A model generated the notes under the pieces. The model saw only the letters and a program-made list of their open reading frames with translations. It ran no database searches and was not told the origin of the DNA. DNA of 64,000 nucleotides from Sphingobacterium sp. SRCM116780. GTDB taxonomy: Bacteria; Bacteroidota; Bacteroidia; Sphingobacteriales; Sphingobacteriaceae. Both the position numbers and the translations under genes were made by a program. Below are positions 45,749 to 54,972 of this stretch, one piece after another; positions within the stretch are counted from its first letter, which is position 1, and every line of letters starts with the position of its first letter. Location of the stretch: contig NZ_CP090446.1 of assembly GCF_021442025.1 (NCBI RefSeq), positions 3,348,001 to 3,412,000 on the forward strand, in the 5' to 3' direction.

Positions 45749-45850
45749 GCTTATAGAGAAAGGCAGAGGGAATAGACCCATTGAAGCCTTAGCAACCTGT
45801 CCTTTGACAAGGTGCTACATTCTACCCTGATTAATTCGGGAATGATAAGC
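45749..45850 (+). ncRNA. SAM riboswitch (SAM-I / S-box type) upstream of metE
   Basis: The outer stem P1 pairs GCTTAT (45749-45754) with ATAAGC (45845-45850). Inside are the conserved S-box core segments: GGCAGAGGGA, then GAAGCCTTAGCAACC, then AAGGTGCTACATTCTACC. The class binds S-adenosylmethionine and lowers expression of methionine genes. The aptamer ends about 160 bases before metE. No hairpin with T-run is obvious in between; CACAA-x8-TTGTG at 45855-45873 is the only clear stem. CCCTC at 45874-45878 could pair with GAGGG inside the aptamer. Confidence 0.9.
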
Positions 45851-46008
45851 CAGACACAAAACTATACCTTGTGCCCTCCTCTCTAAAAAGCAATCGAAAA
45901 ATTTAGTATAATAGATTCAAGAATTTTTGATCGTTTTTTATTTCAGATAACAAACCCTTCTATTTTCTTGCCTCGTTAAGGTTGAACAAATAAAATAATA
46001 TCATATTT

Positions 46009-48321
46009 ATGTTACTAACGAACAACTTAGGTTACCCACGTGTAGGTGCCTTCCGCGAGTTGAAAAAAGCCAATGAAGCATATTGGGCTAAAAAAATCAG
46101 CGCGCAAGAATTATTGCAGGCTGGTCAAAAAATCCGTGAGGGCAACTGGAAAACTCAAAAAGATGCTGGCATCGATTTGATTCCATCAAATGACTTTTCG
46201 TTTTATGACCAAGTTTTAGACTTGACATTAACTTTAGGTGCTATTCCTGCACAATATCAATCTCTTTTGAACAATGAAGATAAAGGATACAATTTAGACC
46301 TTTACTTTGCAATGGCTCGTGGTTTCCAACAAGATGGTGTGGATGTAACAGCTATGGAGATGACAAAATGGTTTGATACAAACTACCATTATATTGTTCC
46401 TGAATTTGTAAAAAATCAAGAATTTAAATTGACTTCAGAAAAATTCTTAAATGAATATAATGAAGCTAAATCTTTGGGTATAGAAACTAAACCTGTTTTA
46501 ATCGGCCCAATCACTTACTTATTGTTAGGTAAAGAAAAAGAAACGGGTTTCAACCGTATCGATTTGATCGACAAATTGGTTCCTGTATATGAAGAAATCT
46601 TAGGTAAATTGGCTGCTGCTGGTGCAAAATATGTACAGATTGACGAGCCTTTCTTAGCTTTAGATATTGATGCTGCAACACGTGCTTTATACACAAGTGT
46701 ATTCACAAAATTAGCTGCAGCAGCGAAAGACATCAAAATTATTATAACAACTTATTTCGAGGCTTTACGTGACAACGAAGAGACTGCATTAAACTTACCT
46801 GTTTATGCACTTCATGTTGACTTAGTAAGAGGTGAAAACCAACTTGATACGATATTAGCTAAAGTTCCAGCTTCATTAACGCTTTCATTAGGTGTTGTTG
46901 AAGGTCGTAACATTTGGAAAAATGATTACGTAAAATCTTTAGGACAAATCAAAAAAGCAGTTGATGCTTTGGGTAAAGACCGTGTTTTAGTAGGACCTTC
47001 TAGTTCTTTATTACATGTTCCTTTTGACTTAGATAATGAGGATAACGAAGAATCATTACCTAAAGAAGTTAAAAACTGGTTGGCATTCGCGAAACAAAAA
47101 TTAGCGGAAGTAAAAGATTTAGCAGTCTTAGCGGAAGGTGAAGTAGATGCAAAAACTGCTGAACGTTTTGAAGCAAATAAAGCTGCTGCTGAAGATCGCC
47201 GTACTTCTTCTTTAATTCACAAACCAGAAGTGAAAGAGCGTACTGCTAATATCACAGATGATGATGCAAAACGTACTTCTACATTCTTAGCTCGTAAAGA
47301 AGCACAACAAGCGAAATTTAACCTTCCTGCATTCCCAACAACAACAATTGGTTCTTTCCCGCAAACAAAAGATGTTCGTAAATGGAGAGCTGACTTGAAA
47401 AAAGGTGCGATCTCCCAAGAACAATACGATAAAGAAATCGCTGAAGAAACAGAAAGAACAATCCGTCTTCAAGAGCAATTGGATATCGATGTATTGGTTC
47501 ATGGCGAATTCGAACGTAATGACATGGTTGAATACTTTGGTGAGCAATTAGCAGGTTATGCCTTCACTAAAAATGGTTGGGTACAATCATATGGTTCTCG
47601 TTGTGTGAAACCTCCAGTTATTTATGGTGATGTTTACCGTCCTGCTGATATGACTGTTCGTTGGTCTTCATATGCACAAACATTAACGAACCGTCCAGTA
47701 AAAGGGATGTTAACGGGTCCAGTAACTATCTTACAGTGGTCATTCGTACGTAACGATCAACCTCGTTCTACAACAACATACCAAATTGCATTAGCGATTT
47801 TAGATGAAGTACAAGCTTTAGAAAAAGCAGGTATCAAAATTATCCAAATCGATGAGCCTGCAATCCGTGAAGGTCTTCCATTGCGTAAAGCAGATCATCA
47901 ACAATATTTAGATTGGGCTGTACGTTCATTCCGTGTTTCTTCTTCAAATGTAGATGATGATACGCAGATCCATACGCACATGTGTTACTCTGAATTCAAT
48001 GATATCATCGAAGATATCGCTGCAATGGATGCTGACGTCATCACAATCGAAACTTCTCGTTCTCAAATGGAGTTATTAGATGCATTTGCTGCTGACTTTA
48101 AATATCCAAACGATATCGGACCAGGTGTATATGACATCCACTCTCCTCGTGTACCGAGTACAGAAGAAATGGTTGAATTATTGCGCAAAGCAAAAGCTGT
48201 AGTTCCAGCAGAACAACTTTGGGTTAACCCTGATTGTGGTTTGAAAACACGTGCTTGGCCTGAAACTAAAGCTGCTTTAGAAGCTATGGTAGAAGCTGCC
48301 AAAATCTTAAGAGCTGAATAA
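46009..48321 (+). CDS. metE: cobalamin-independent methionine synthase
   Basis: 770 residues, normal length. It transfers methyl from 5-methyltetrahydropteroyl-triglutamate to homocysteine. N-terminal [17 protein letters not shown]. The C-terminal catalytic domain includes [19 protein letters not shown]. The zinc ligands lie in [10 protein letters not shown] and [10 protein letters not shown], and [13 protein letters not shown] with [13 protein letters not shown] is typical. Codon use is regular, suggesting high expression. It is controlled by the SAM riboswitch upstream and followed by a terminator. Confidence 0.97.
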   Translation: MLLTNNLGYPRVGAFRELKKANEAYWAKKISAQELLQAGQKIREGNWKTQKDAGIDLIPSNDFSFYDQVLDLTLTLGAIPAQYQSLLNNEDKGYNLDLYFAMARGFQQDGVDVTAMEMTKWFDTNYHYIVPEFVKNQEFKLTSEKFLNEYNEAKSLGIETKPVLIGPITYLLLGKEKETGFNRIDLIDKLVPVYEEILGKLAAAGAKYVQIDEPFLALDIDAATRALYTSVFTKLAAAAKDIKIIITTYFEALRDNEETALNLPVYALHVDLVRGENQLDTILAKVPASLTLSLGVVEGRNIWKNDYVKSLGQIKKAVDALGKDRVLVGPSSSLLHVPFDLDNEDNEESLPKEVKNWLAFAKQKLAEVKDLAVLAEGEVDAKTAERFEANKAAAEDRRTSSLIHKPEVKERTANITDDDAKRTSTFLARKEAQQAKFNLPAFPTTTIGSFPQTKDVRKWRADLKKGAISQEQYDKEIAEETERTIRLQEQLDIDVLVHGEFERNDMVEYFGEQLAGYAFTKNGWVQSYGSRCVKPPVIYGDVYRPADMTVRWSSYAQTLTNRPVKGMLTGPVTILQWSFVRNDQPRSTTTYQIALAILDEVQALEKAGIKIIQIDEPAIREGLPLRKADHQQYLDWAVRSFRVSSSNVDDDTQIHTHMCYSEFNDIIEDIAAMDADVITIETSRSQMELLDAFAADFKYPNDIGPGVYDIHSPRVPSTEEMVELLRKAKAVVPAEQLWVNPDCGLKTRAWPETKAALEAMVEAAKILRAE

Positions 48322-48351
48322 GTTTAGGCTTTTAGTATTATAAATTAGAAT

Positions 48352-48388
48352 AGCCCGAAGTAAATACACTTCGGGCTCTTTTTTTATT
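48352..48388 (+). terminator. terminator of metE
   Basis: AGCCCGAAGT (48352-48361) and ACTTCGGGCT (48368-48377) form a 10-bp stem with a 6-base loop, followed by CTTTTTTTATT. Confidence 0.92.
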
Positions 48389-48447
48389 AAAAATTTTCAT
48401 AAATTCATATGATAACTTAAATTCACACGATCTAATTGCTATGTATT

Positions 48448-48975
48448 ATGAAGAGATTCATCACGTTTGTTAGTTTACTAATCATTTATTGTAATACATC
48501 TTTCTCCCAAACTGGATACCCAACTCCTCCTAAAAAAGCGAATATGCTTTTTTATATCCAACATAGCGAAGGGCATAATACCTATGTCTATGAGGCTAAT
48601 GTAGCGGCGAAATCCAAATTAAATACCGAGGAACCTGTGCATATCTACCGCATTTTATATGATAAAAATGGAGAAATAAAACCCTTAACTAAAATTCAAG
48701 AGAAATTTGCCTACGGTATCCAATCAGAAAGTGTGGGAAATAACGCGTTTGAAATCGCTCTAGTTGCATACAAAGATCAAAAGCTTTACCTGCGCATGAA
48801 TAAAGCGGGTAAACCCTTTGTGGAAACGACTCTTAACGGCCATAAATTTAATCTACAACGAATTTTCATCAAACAAAAAGACGGGACGTCTGGGTTAAGT
48901 ACACAAGTTGATTACCTGGTCTTTTATGGTACCGATCAAAAAGGCAATAAGGTTCAGGAGAAATTGATTCCTTAA
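48448..48975 (+). CDS. DUF4833-like secreted protein
   Basis: 175 residues from ATG 48448 (a TTG four codons upstream is less likely). Signal peptide MKRFITFVSLLIIYCNTSFSQ. The mature part has MLFYIQHSEGHNTYVYEAN, VHIYRILYDKNGEIKPL and YLRMNKAGKPFVET, a pattern I associate with DUF4833. Function unknown; probably periplasmic. A strong terminator follows. Confidence 0.65.
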   Translation: MKRFITFVSLLIIYCNTSFSQTGYPTPPKKANMLFYIQHSEGHNTYVYEANVAAKSKLNTEEPVHIYRILYDKNGEIKPLTKIQEKFAYGIQSESVGNNAFEIALVAYKDQKLYLRMNKAGKPFVETTLNGHKFNLQRIFIKQKDGTSGLSTQVDYLVFYGTDQKGNKVQEKLIP

Positions 48976-48983
48976 ATCATTAT

Positions 48984-49025
48984 AAACGTATACACTTCCA
49001 TAGCATTACGGAAGTGTATACGTTT
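48984..49025. terminator. terminator after the DUF4833-like gene
   Basis: AAACGTATACACTTCC (48984-48999) and GGAAGTGTATACGTTT (49010-49025) form a perfect 16-bp stem with a 10-base loop, followed by TATTC. It also lies past the stop of the convergent TPR gene region and may work both ways. Confidence 0.85.
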
Positions 49026-49089
49026 TATTCTTTCTATTGAAATATAAATCTCTTATACGTATTCTTACTATAGAAAGCTAGTTTGACCA

Positions 49090-49596
49090 TTATTTCCTTA
49101 GCTTTTTGTTTTTACGCTTTATTCCCTGTTTTCCTTTAATTCGATCTTCTAAGTCTTTGATCGTGGTCAACATTTCACTATCCACATTTTCCAATCGAAC
49201 CTGTTTTAATACTTTTAAAGCTTTTTTAAACTTTTTAAGTTTTTCTAATAAGAGTACCCTTTTCAATAGAAATAAAGAAGGTGAAACACCTGGAATTGTT
49301 AAAGCGAACGCAATTGTTTTTTCTGCCTCTTCAAAAGCATTCGTATCAATCAAAGTCTGTATGTAGGGCTGATAAATTTCCAAAGCGTATAAATTATGGA
49401 CTAATGCTTCTTGGAAATATTTCTTTGCTTGTTCAAAATCAAACAATTGTTCCGCATGTAGCCTTCCCATAAGGCACAGTGCCATCGTATTTGAATCGTC
49501 ATAAGATAAGGCGTATGACAAAGATTCTATTGTGTTTTCTAGGTAATATGGATAATTATCCAAAGCCTGTAACACATATTTATTCGTAAAATTCAT
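49090..49596 (-). CDS. tetratricopeptide-repeat-like protein
   Basis: 168 residues from ATG 49594-49596. Helical pairs with TPR spacing: ENTIESLSYALSYDDSNTMA, then ARLHAEQLFDFEQAKKYFQEAL-like (GRLHAEQLFDFEQAKKYFQE), and LIDTNAFEEAEKTIAFALTI. The C terminus is strongly basic (KGKQGIKRKNKKLRK). The frame is open 20 codons further up, but MNFTNKYVLQALDNYP is the more natural start. It is probably a protein-interaction scaffold; the partner is unknown. Confidence 0.65.
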   Translation of the reverse strand: MNFTNKYVLQALDNYPYYLENTIESLSYALSYDDSNTMALCLMGRLHAEQLFDFEQAKKYFQEALVHNLYALEIYQPYIQTLIDTNAFEEAEKTIAFALTIPGVSPSLFLLKRVLLLEKLKKFKKALKVLKQVRLENVDSEMLTTIKDLEDRIKGKQGIKRKNKKLRK

Positions 49597-49628
49597 AAAA
49601 TATAGTGCATCAATTCTCAAAAAGATCC

Positions 49629-49651
49629 TTACATAAACGATGTTTATGTAA
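49629..49651. promoter_or_regulatory. perfect 10-bp dyad, candidate operator
   Basis: TTACATAAAC-GAT-GTTTATGTAA (halves 49629-49638 and 49642-49651), 33 bases upstream of the TPR gene start. The spacing of a homodimer operator fits. It overlaps the place where the -33/-7 spacer of that gene would lie if TCTTTTTG (reverse strand, close to TAnnTTTG) is its -7 box. The rest of 49657-49927 shows nothing. Confidence 0.4.
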
Positions 49652-49927
49652 AACAATAATTAAATAAAAGATCATCCGATATACTTCGAATCACGAGATA
49701 TATAGACATCATTTATTGCTCGAACATTGTCGAGACCGCAAGAAAATCAAAGAGGGTAACTACGAGAAAATTGTATTCCGAAGAATAGCCCCACGATCCT
49801 TCTTTTGGATTGAAGTTGGGTTATTTAATATAGCAAACATATTCTTCTATTTTTTAATTGTGAATACCTAATTGTCGCACAAAGATTTAAAAGAAAATTG
49901 AAATTTCAAAATAAATTTTTCAATACA

Positions 49928-50296
49928 TTATTTTGGTTCACGTTTCACGATCAATAACAAATCATTTTCCAATAGCAGATACCCATATTCATAAATAAAA
50001 TAATAGGTCTGCCCTTTCACATTTGCGAACGTGTGTGTATGGTATTTGATGTCAAATCCTTGTTTCAATAATTTCTCTCTGTTTACTTTCAACATTCCCT
50101 CCTCACCTAGAGCTTCCTGTAGCATTCGTCGGTTTTTGCGCAAGGTATGGTTGATCTGTCGAATTAAATTTGTTTGGTCACTATTTTGACGGTTATTATA
50201 ACTATTCCGACAAGCATCATCACAAAATCGTTTATCCGACCGTCCTCGTATAGGTTGATTGCACTCCAAACAGGCTTTTATTGTATTTTCTAACAT
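49928..50296 (-). CDS. small zinc-ribbon protein
   Basis: 122 residues from ATG 50294-50296. The N terminus KACLECNQPIRGRSDKRFC and DDAC give a C-x2-C ... C-x3-C zinc-ribbon like DUF2116-type proteins. The rest is basic and then strand-rich (TYYFIYEYGYLLLENDLLLI). Function unknown; it could bind nucleic acid or ribosomes. The upstream 14 codons of open frame were left out because the ribbon begins right after this Met. Confidence 0.6.
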   Translation of the reverse strand: MLENTIKACLECNQPIRGRSDKRFCDDACRNSYNNRQNSDQTNLIRQINHTLRKNRRMLQEALGEEGMLKVNREKLLKQGFDIKYHTHTFANVKGQTYYFIYEYGYLLLENDLLLIVKREPK

Positions 50297-50472
50297 AGGT
50301 TTTGAATAAAATAAGCGACAACAAACGCTTACAAACATTTATAGTCGACCATAAGCATTTAATAACCGGAAAATATTATGGCAACTTCTCAACTTTGTTT
50401 CTGTTCATAGCATGGTTTTATGAACAATTGCCTTGAAGTTAGACATTTTTATAAACATTAAAAAACAAAGTT

Positions 50473-50868
50473 ATGAGTACATTAAGAAACAAAGTACAGT
50501 TGATTGGTCATCTAGGAGCCGATCCGATTGTGAAGATGAGTACAAATGGTATCAAAGTATCAACATTGCGACTCGCAACCAAAGATCTATTTAAAAACAA
50601 GGCTGGGGAGTGGGTAGATGAAACTCAATGGCATACGCTTGTGATCTGGGGTAATCTCAATAATATGGTAGAGAAATTCTGTAGAAAGGGATTACAGGTT
50701 TTAGTCGAAGGAAAACTCACCTACCGTGAATACGAAGATGGGCATGGGCAGAAAAAAAATTCCACAGAAATTAAGGTTGACAATATTATTGTTATGAGTA
50801 AAAATACGGATAATAAAAAATCTGTAATTTCTACTCATGAAGAGGTGATAGAAGATCTGCCCTTTTAG
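50473..50868 (+). CDS. ssb: single-stranded DNA-binding protein
   Basis: 131 residues. OB-fold signs: STLRNKVQLIGHLGADPIVK, WHTLVIWGNLNNMVEKFCRKG, and VLVEGKLTYREYEDGHGQ. The C-terminal tip is acidic and ends EDLPF, the protein-docking tail of SSB. It is shorter than the main replicative SSB of many species (about 150-180 residues), so it may be a second copy. Confidence 0.93.
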   Translation: MSTLRNKVQLIGHLGADPIVKMSTNGIKVSTLRLATKDLFKNKAGEWVDETQWHTLVIWGNLNNMVEKFCRKGLQVLVEGKLTYREYEDGHGQKKNSTEIKVDNIIVMSKNTDNKKSVISTHEEVIEDLPF

Positions 50869-50877
50869 AAAATGGAG

Positions 50878-50915
50878 TGAAGAACAAACTTTTGCACATG
50901 AAAAGTTGTTCTTCA
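50878..50915 (+). repeat. hairpin after ssb
   Basis: TGAAGAACA-A-ACTTTT (50878-50893) pairs with AAAAGT-TGTTCTTCA (50901-50915), with one bulged A and a 7-base loop. No T-run follows, so it is a weak terminator or an mRNA structure before the small lipoprotein gene. Confidence 0.5.
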
Positions 50916-50932
50916 TTAAAATTCTATCTATC

Positions 50933-51112
50933 ATGAAAAAAACATTCCCATTTACGTTGATCGTGTTAACTTGCCTTTCCTTATCCAGCTGTTCGGTAAT
51001 TGAAGGTATATTCAAAGCTGGTGTCTGGTCAGGTATCCTGATCGTTGTTGTCGTAGTGGCATTAGTGATATGGCTACTAGCCAAACTTTTTGGTGGTGGA
51101 AGTAAAAACTAA
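50933..51112 (+). CDS. small lipoprotein with one membrane span
   Basis: 59 residues from ATG 50933. Lipoprotein signal MKKTFPFTLIVLTCLSLSSC, then SVIEGIFKAGVWSG and a hydrophobic stretch (about 33-52) ending KLFGGGSKN. The family is widespread in Bacteroidota and is sometimes labelled phosphatidate cytidylyltransferase in databases, which the sequence does not support. Function unknown. Confidence 0.7.
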   Translation: MKKTFPFTLIVLTCLSLSSCSVIEGIFKAGVWSGILIVVVVVALVIWLLAKLFGGGSKN

Positions 51113-51123
51113 CATAGATTTTT

Positions 51124-51160
51124 AAAATATGCCTAGAAAGATTTTTAGGCATATTTTTTA
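51124..51160 (+). terminator. terminator after the small lipoprotein gene
   Basis: AAAATATGCCTA (51124-51135) and TAGGCATATTTT (51146-51157) form a 12-bp stem with a 10-base loop, followed by TTATT. From here to 51454 I see no gene. A 42-codon open stretch at about 51288-51418 has no good start. ATGCTGTTCAT is repeated at 51257 and 51420. Confidence 0.85.
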
Positions 51161-51454
51161 TTAAATACCCTTTCATCGAAATGTTTCTTCTCGTTGTTAA
51201 ATAGATCAATAAAAGCTTGTTAACTCCCCTCTCCCTTTTCTTCATCGTATTATTAATATGCTGTTCATTAATTCTTTAAATTAAAAAATTATGAATATTT
51301 TAGTGTATTCTGGATTGCAGAAGTACATGCTGTCATTGAGAAAATAGAGGAGTTCATCTATATGACGGAACAAGGTTCTGTCAGGTTAAGAATACTTAGA
51401 ACAGGGATTGGAAAATAGATGCTGTTCATGAGGATAAAGCTTTAAAACTAAAAA

Positions 51455-51649
51455 ATGATGCAAAAATTTGAGTATAAAACGATCAAAATTGAACCGACAG
51501 GTTTTTGGGGAACAAAAATAGATCAAGATCGAATTGATGAAGTGCTTAATGAACTTGGGAGTCAAGGTTGGGAGCTGGTGTCAGTGCAGGATTTAGAAAT
51601 AGGTGGAAGTTCTTGGGCATTCCATTATACTTTCAAAAGGGAAATTTAG
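51455..51649 (+). CDS. DUF4177 domain protein
   Basis: 64 residues, the usual size of this small domain. Hallmarks: KFEYKTIKIEPTGFWGTKID, then VLNELGSQGWELVSV and a final strand FHYTFKRE. Function unknown. ATG codons at 51455 and 51458 are both possible starts. Confidence 0.85.
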   Translation: MMQKFEYKTIKIEPTGFWGTKIDQDRIDEVLNELGSQGWELVSVQDLEIGGSSWAFHYTFKREI

Positions 51650-51854
51650 TATAGCAGTAATTATAAACCTGTTTTACTTTATTTTTTCATCTTGTATTCA
51701 ACAGTATGACACCTATATTGATGGATTTCGTTGCTATAGGGGTTATGTATTCTTGATGTGAGACATACTCACGTATGTATCAGGTCGTATCCATTGATCG
51801 GACAAAAGGTATAAACTTGGATGGGCTATAAGTTTATCAACTCTTTAAAAAAGA

Positions 51855-51885
51855 AAAAGGCAAGCATGTATGATGCCCGCCTTTT
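51855..51885 (-). terminator. terminator after the Thr/Ala-rich lipoprotein gene
   Basis: Leftward RNA: AAAAGGC-GG-GCAT, loop CATAC, ATGC-UU-GCCUUUU, with two G-U pairs in the stem, then UUCUUUUUU. It lies 20 bases past the lipoprotein stop. Confidence 0.75.
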
Positions 51886-51904
51886 GAATGCTGCTAAATA
51901 TTAT

Positions 51905-52312
51905 TTATTTAGTTGCAGCACCTGTAATTTGAGTCGCTAATTTTTGAGCGTACTCTGCCCATAATTTAGTATCCTCTGGAGTAAATTTACTTGCAGCAGC
52001 TGCTGTCTTAGTAGCCCATTCTTGTTGCTTACTCGCTAGTTCTTGTAATTTAGTCGCATCACCACCTTTAACAGCCGCAACATACTCATTCACAAATTTC
52101 GTATAATCATCCGCTAATTGTTGTACTTCTGGAGAGCTGAATTTAGGAACTGTCGTTGTAGAAGTCGTTTCTGTAGTCGTAGTTGTAGCAACGCCACCTT
52201 CAGTACTTACAGTAGTCGCTGTATCTTTTACTTCGACTTTTTTACTGTCTGTATTATTACATGAAGCAAACAAAATTACTGCAGCTGCAGCAGATAAAAC
52301 TAATTTTTTCAT
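51905..52312 (-). CDS. Thr/Ala-rich lipoprotein
   Basis: 135 residues. Lipoprotein signal MKKLVLSAAAAVILFASC (lipobox FASC). A low-complexity Thr-rich linker (about 33-54) is followed by an Ala/Lys-rich helical part (FSSPEVQQLADDYTKFVNEY, LASKQQEWATKTAAAASKF) that would form a helical hairpin. No known family; it is probably envelope-anchored. The 305 bases upstream hold no other gene. Confidence 0.75.
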   Translation of the reverse strand: MKKLVLSAAAAVILFASCNNTDSKKVEVKDTATTVSTEGGVATTTTTETTSTTTVPKFSSPEVQQLADDYTKFVNEYVAAVKGGDATKLQELASKQQEWATKTAAAASKFTPEDTKLWAEYAQKLATQITGAATK

Positions 52313-52617
52313 AAAATTTATAAGTTTATAATAAATAAAATTACGTTAATTTAAAATAAATATCTAACACTAACGAATTAAATATGTTATTTTTTTCAAA
52401 AAAGAAAAGAAAGCATCAAAAAAGCATTTTTAATTCTTAAAATATTTTCATTGTAACAAGAGCATATGTTTCAATCAACATTTCAATTTCGAGAAATAAT
52501 TTTGTTCATCGGTCTTATCAAATTAATCTACGCGAATGTTAATCCGTTAACATTTAGGATTAATCACTAAATCAAATATTTGAGAAGAATATATGCAATA
52601 AAGTAACAGACAACATA

Positions 52618-54096
52618 TTACCAACGTCCTCCTGCTCCTCCACCTCCAGAAGATCCGCCTCCAAAACTTCCTCCACCGGATCCACCGGACGACCCTCCAG
52701 ATCCACCAGAACTTGAGGATGATCGAACCAATCGCGGGGTGCTATGTGTACCATGAGATATCGTATAATCACAGTATTGACACAGGTCATATTTTTCCTC
52801 CAATCCTCCAGCACTATAGCTTGCTTTTGTAATTGTTTTACGAAGATCTGTTTCAAATGTTTTATAATGACATTTAGGACATTCTGTAATCTTGTTATCT
52901 TGATCCCAAGGAATTAATTTTGTTTCATTTGTTTTATTATTTATCCAGATTTCATAATCACGACTATTGATTTTTTCCTCCATCAATTGTCCTCGATCCA
53001 AAAAGGCATTTATTTTTGTTGTCGTATCATCCCGATTCATTCTCAGCCAATTCCCCGAATCATCAGGCGGTATTAACCGTCCTGCTTGTCGCTTTAGACG
53101 TCTACTTGACTTCCCGAAATCTATCCATGCCAATGGACTTAATAACAATGGAACAAAACTCCACATTAAAAATTTCCGCGTTGCGTTTTGGATATTTTCT
53201 TCATCTTTATAGGAGTTCGTGACAGCAGTAATACTCGCATTATATTTCATTCCCAAAGTAATCACTCCGAAAACGAGAATAAAATACGGTAAGTTTTTAA
53301 CCTGATAGACCTCCTTAACATTTTGGAAAACAAATGCGAAAATAAAAATAGTGATAAACATCAGTAAGCCCATGCAACCGAAACCACTCACTAAGGGTGG
53401 AAAATACTGACTCTTTTTCGTTATCTTCCCTTTTGTCATGTTGGTCACCACCTCAAGCCAAACGTAAAAGAATATAAAAGCAAAAAGCACCAGTAAAGAG
53501 TTCCTCAAATGGGGATTTTTTAAATTCCAAAAAGACATAGTCTCTGGCATCAATCGATCTAGTTCTGCTTGTGCATCTGGTGCTTTTAAGATCTTTTGAA
53601 TAAATTGAGACGACTCCAAAACTCCACGATCATAATCTTCTTCTCGAAAATTAGGTACTAAAAACTTTTCACCAATACGCTTTAGATAGGCATCGGGTAA
53701 TATACTTTCCATACCATAGCCCGATATAAATCGATATTCATGTCTATCTTTAGCAATAAAAAGAAGCAAGCCATTATTACTTTCCTTCTTACCAATCCCC
53801 CAAGTATTGAATAATTGCAATGCAAAATCAAAATCGCTATCTCCTACATAATCATTGACAATAACGATAGCAAATTCACATTTCGTGATCGAATCAATCT
53901 GCCAAGATATCGCATCAAGCTCATTCGTTGCACTTTCAGAAAGAATATGATCTGGGTTTGAGACAAAATAAGGCTGACCTTTTAATTTGGGACTAGGAAT
54001 ATCTTCGACCTTATATTGAGCAAAAGAAACCGAATTTCCAAATACTAAAATAAAAGTAAAAACCGTGTAGATGACTATTTTTAACACTTTATACAT
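52618..54096 (-). CDS. TPM-domain membrane protein with Gly/Ser-rich C terminus
   Basis: 492 residues. Signal or first span (about 5-26), TPM domain (about 45-170: SNPDHILSESATNELDAISW, IVIVNDYVGDSDFDFALQLF, GLLLFIAKDRHEYRFISGYG). Several membrane spans follow at about 200-215, 240-262, 270-285 and 310-325. A Cys-pair region ECPKCHYK ... DLCQYCDY (zinc-ribbon-like) and a Gly/Ser tail ending GGGAGGRW complete it. TPM proteins have been linked to photosystem repair or phosphatase activity in other lineages and have no clear role here. It starts four bases after the lipoprotein gene stops. Confidence 0.85.
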   Translation of the reverse strand: MYKVLKIVIYTVFTFILVFGNSVSFAQYKVEDIPSPKLKGQPYFVSNPDHILSESATNELDAISWQIDSITKCEFAIVIVNDYVGDSDFDFALQLFNTWGIGKKESNNGLLLFIAKDRHEYRFISGYGMESILPDAYLKRIGEKFLVPNFREEDYDRGVLESSQFIQKILKAPDAQAELDRLMPETMSFWNLKNPHLRNSLLVLFAFIFFYVWLEVVTNMTKGKITKKSQYFPPLVSGFGCMGLLMFITIFIFAFVFQNVKEVYQVKNLPYFILVFGVITLGMKYNASITAVTNSYKDEENIQNATRKFLMWSFVPLLLSPLAWIDFGKSSRRLKRQAGRLIPPDDSGNWLRMNRDDTTTKINAFLDRGQLMEEKINSRDYEIWINNKTNETKLIPWDQDNKITECPKCHYKTFETDLRKTITKASYSAGGLEEKYDLCQYCDYTISHGTHSTPRLVRSSSSSGGSGGSSGGSGGGSFGGGSSGGGGAGGRW

Positions 54097-54100
54097 GTCT

Positions 54101-54913
54101 TTAATCTTTTAATGCTAATCGAAAAAAACCTAAACGATCATCTGTTGTATTTCCATAAAAATGATTTCGAAAATAAATTTCATGATCAGAAGTCCAAAAC
54201 TGATCCTTTATCGTGCACAACACAAAATCCTTACCGCCAAAAGCCATTGGGATCATACCATAGCGTTCAAAGCCATTCTTTGTTTTTCTTTGAAAAAAAT
54301 ACTCGGAACATTCTTGTCCTGGAAACCAGCCATTCAATCGATATTTTCTGTTTGGTGAATACAGGATATATTGTGGATTACCAACACGATCTGCTCCATA
54401 TTTTCCATTTGACAAATCGATACTAAAATCTGATGTGTGGCCTCCTTCTAGTAATAAAATCTCTTCAGTAGGATAATAGGCAACAAAGTTTGAATCCCAT
54501 GAATACTGTTGTTGATTTGGATCTAAAACAGCTCCTTTAGTAGGTCGTACTAAGGCGATCATACCTCCTTCTATATTGGAATCAATAATGTTCTTTTCGT
54601 CATTCCAGCCTCCAAAAACCACGCTGTTTTTTAATAATTCTTTTACTTTATTAAAATCAGTGATATAGAGTAATGTATCAGCTTTCTTTTGGAATTTATC
54701 CTTCTGCTTAAAAAAAAGTATGGAATCTATACGATAGAGAGATAGGGTGTCATTACTAAAAACTAACGAGTCTTTCTTTTCTGACCGCACAATCTGCTCT
54801 GTATCGAACTTATTGAATTGCTGTGGTGGGTTCTTCGTTTGATGACAGCCTACAAAAAGGAAAGCACATAGCAGTATGAATAAATATTTAATCTGAAATA
54901 TGTTATGAAACAT
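54101..54913 (-). CDS. lipoprotein of unknown function
   Basis: 270 residues from Met11 of the longer frame (ATG 54911-54913); the frame is open to an ATG at 54943. Signal MFHNIFQIKYLFILLCAFLF followed by VGC lipobox. The mature part has no recognised domain. Segments such as EEILLLEGGHTSDFSIDL and YSPNRKYRLNGWFPGQECSE suggest a beta-propeller-like or LpqB-like fold, which is a guess. It is tightly linked to the TPM gene and follows the lipid cluster. Confidence 0.6.
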   Translation of the reverse strand: MFHNIFQIKYLFILLCAFLFVGCHQTKNPPQQFNKFDTEQIVRSEKKDSLVFSNDTLSLYRIDSILFFKQKDKFQKKADTLLYITDFNKVKELLKNSVVFGGWNDEKNIIDSNIEGGMIALVRPTKGAVLDPNQQQYSWDSNFVAYYPTEEILLLEGGHTSDFSIDLSNGKYGADRVGNPQYILYSPNRKYRLNGWFPGQECSEYFFQRKTKNGFERYGMIPMAFGGKDFVLCTIKDQFWTSDHEIYFRNHFYGNTTDDRLGFFRLALKD

Positions 54914-54972
54914 CCATGTAGATAATTTAAAAAGTTTATCCATAAAAATGATTAACCATGAATGATAAAAGA

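Noticed and set aside
51288-51418. 42-codon open stretch before the DUF4177 gene
   Set aside because: No start codon near its beginning and no recognisable protein; possibly a degraded fragment but not supportable.
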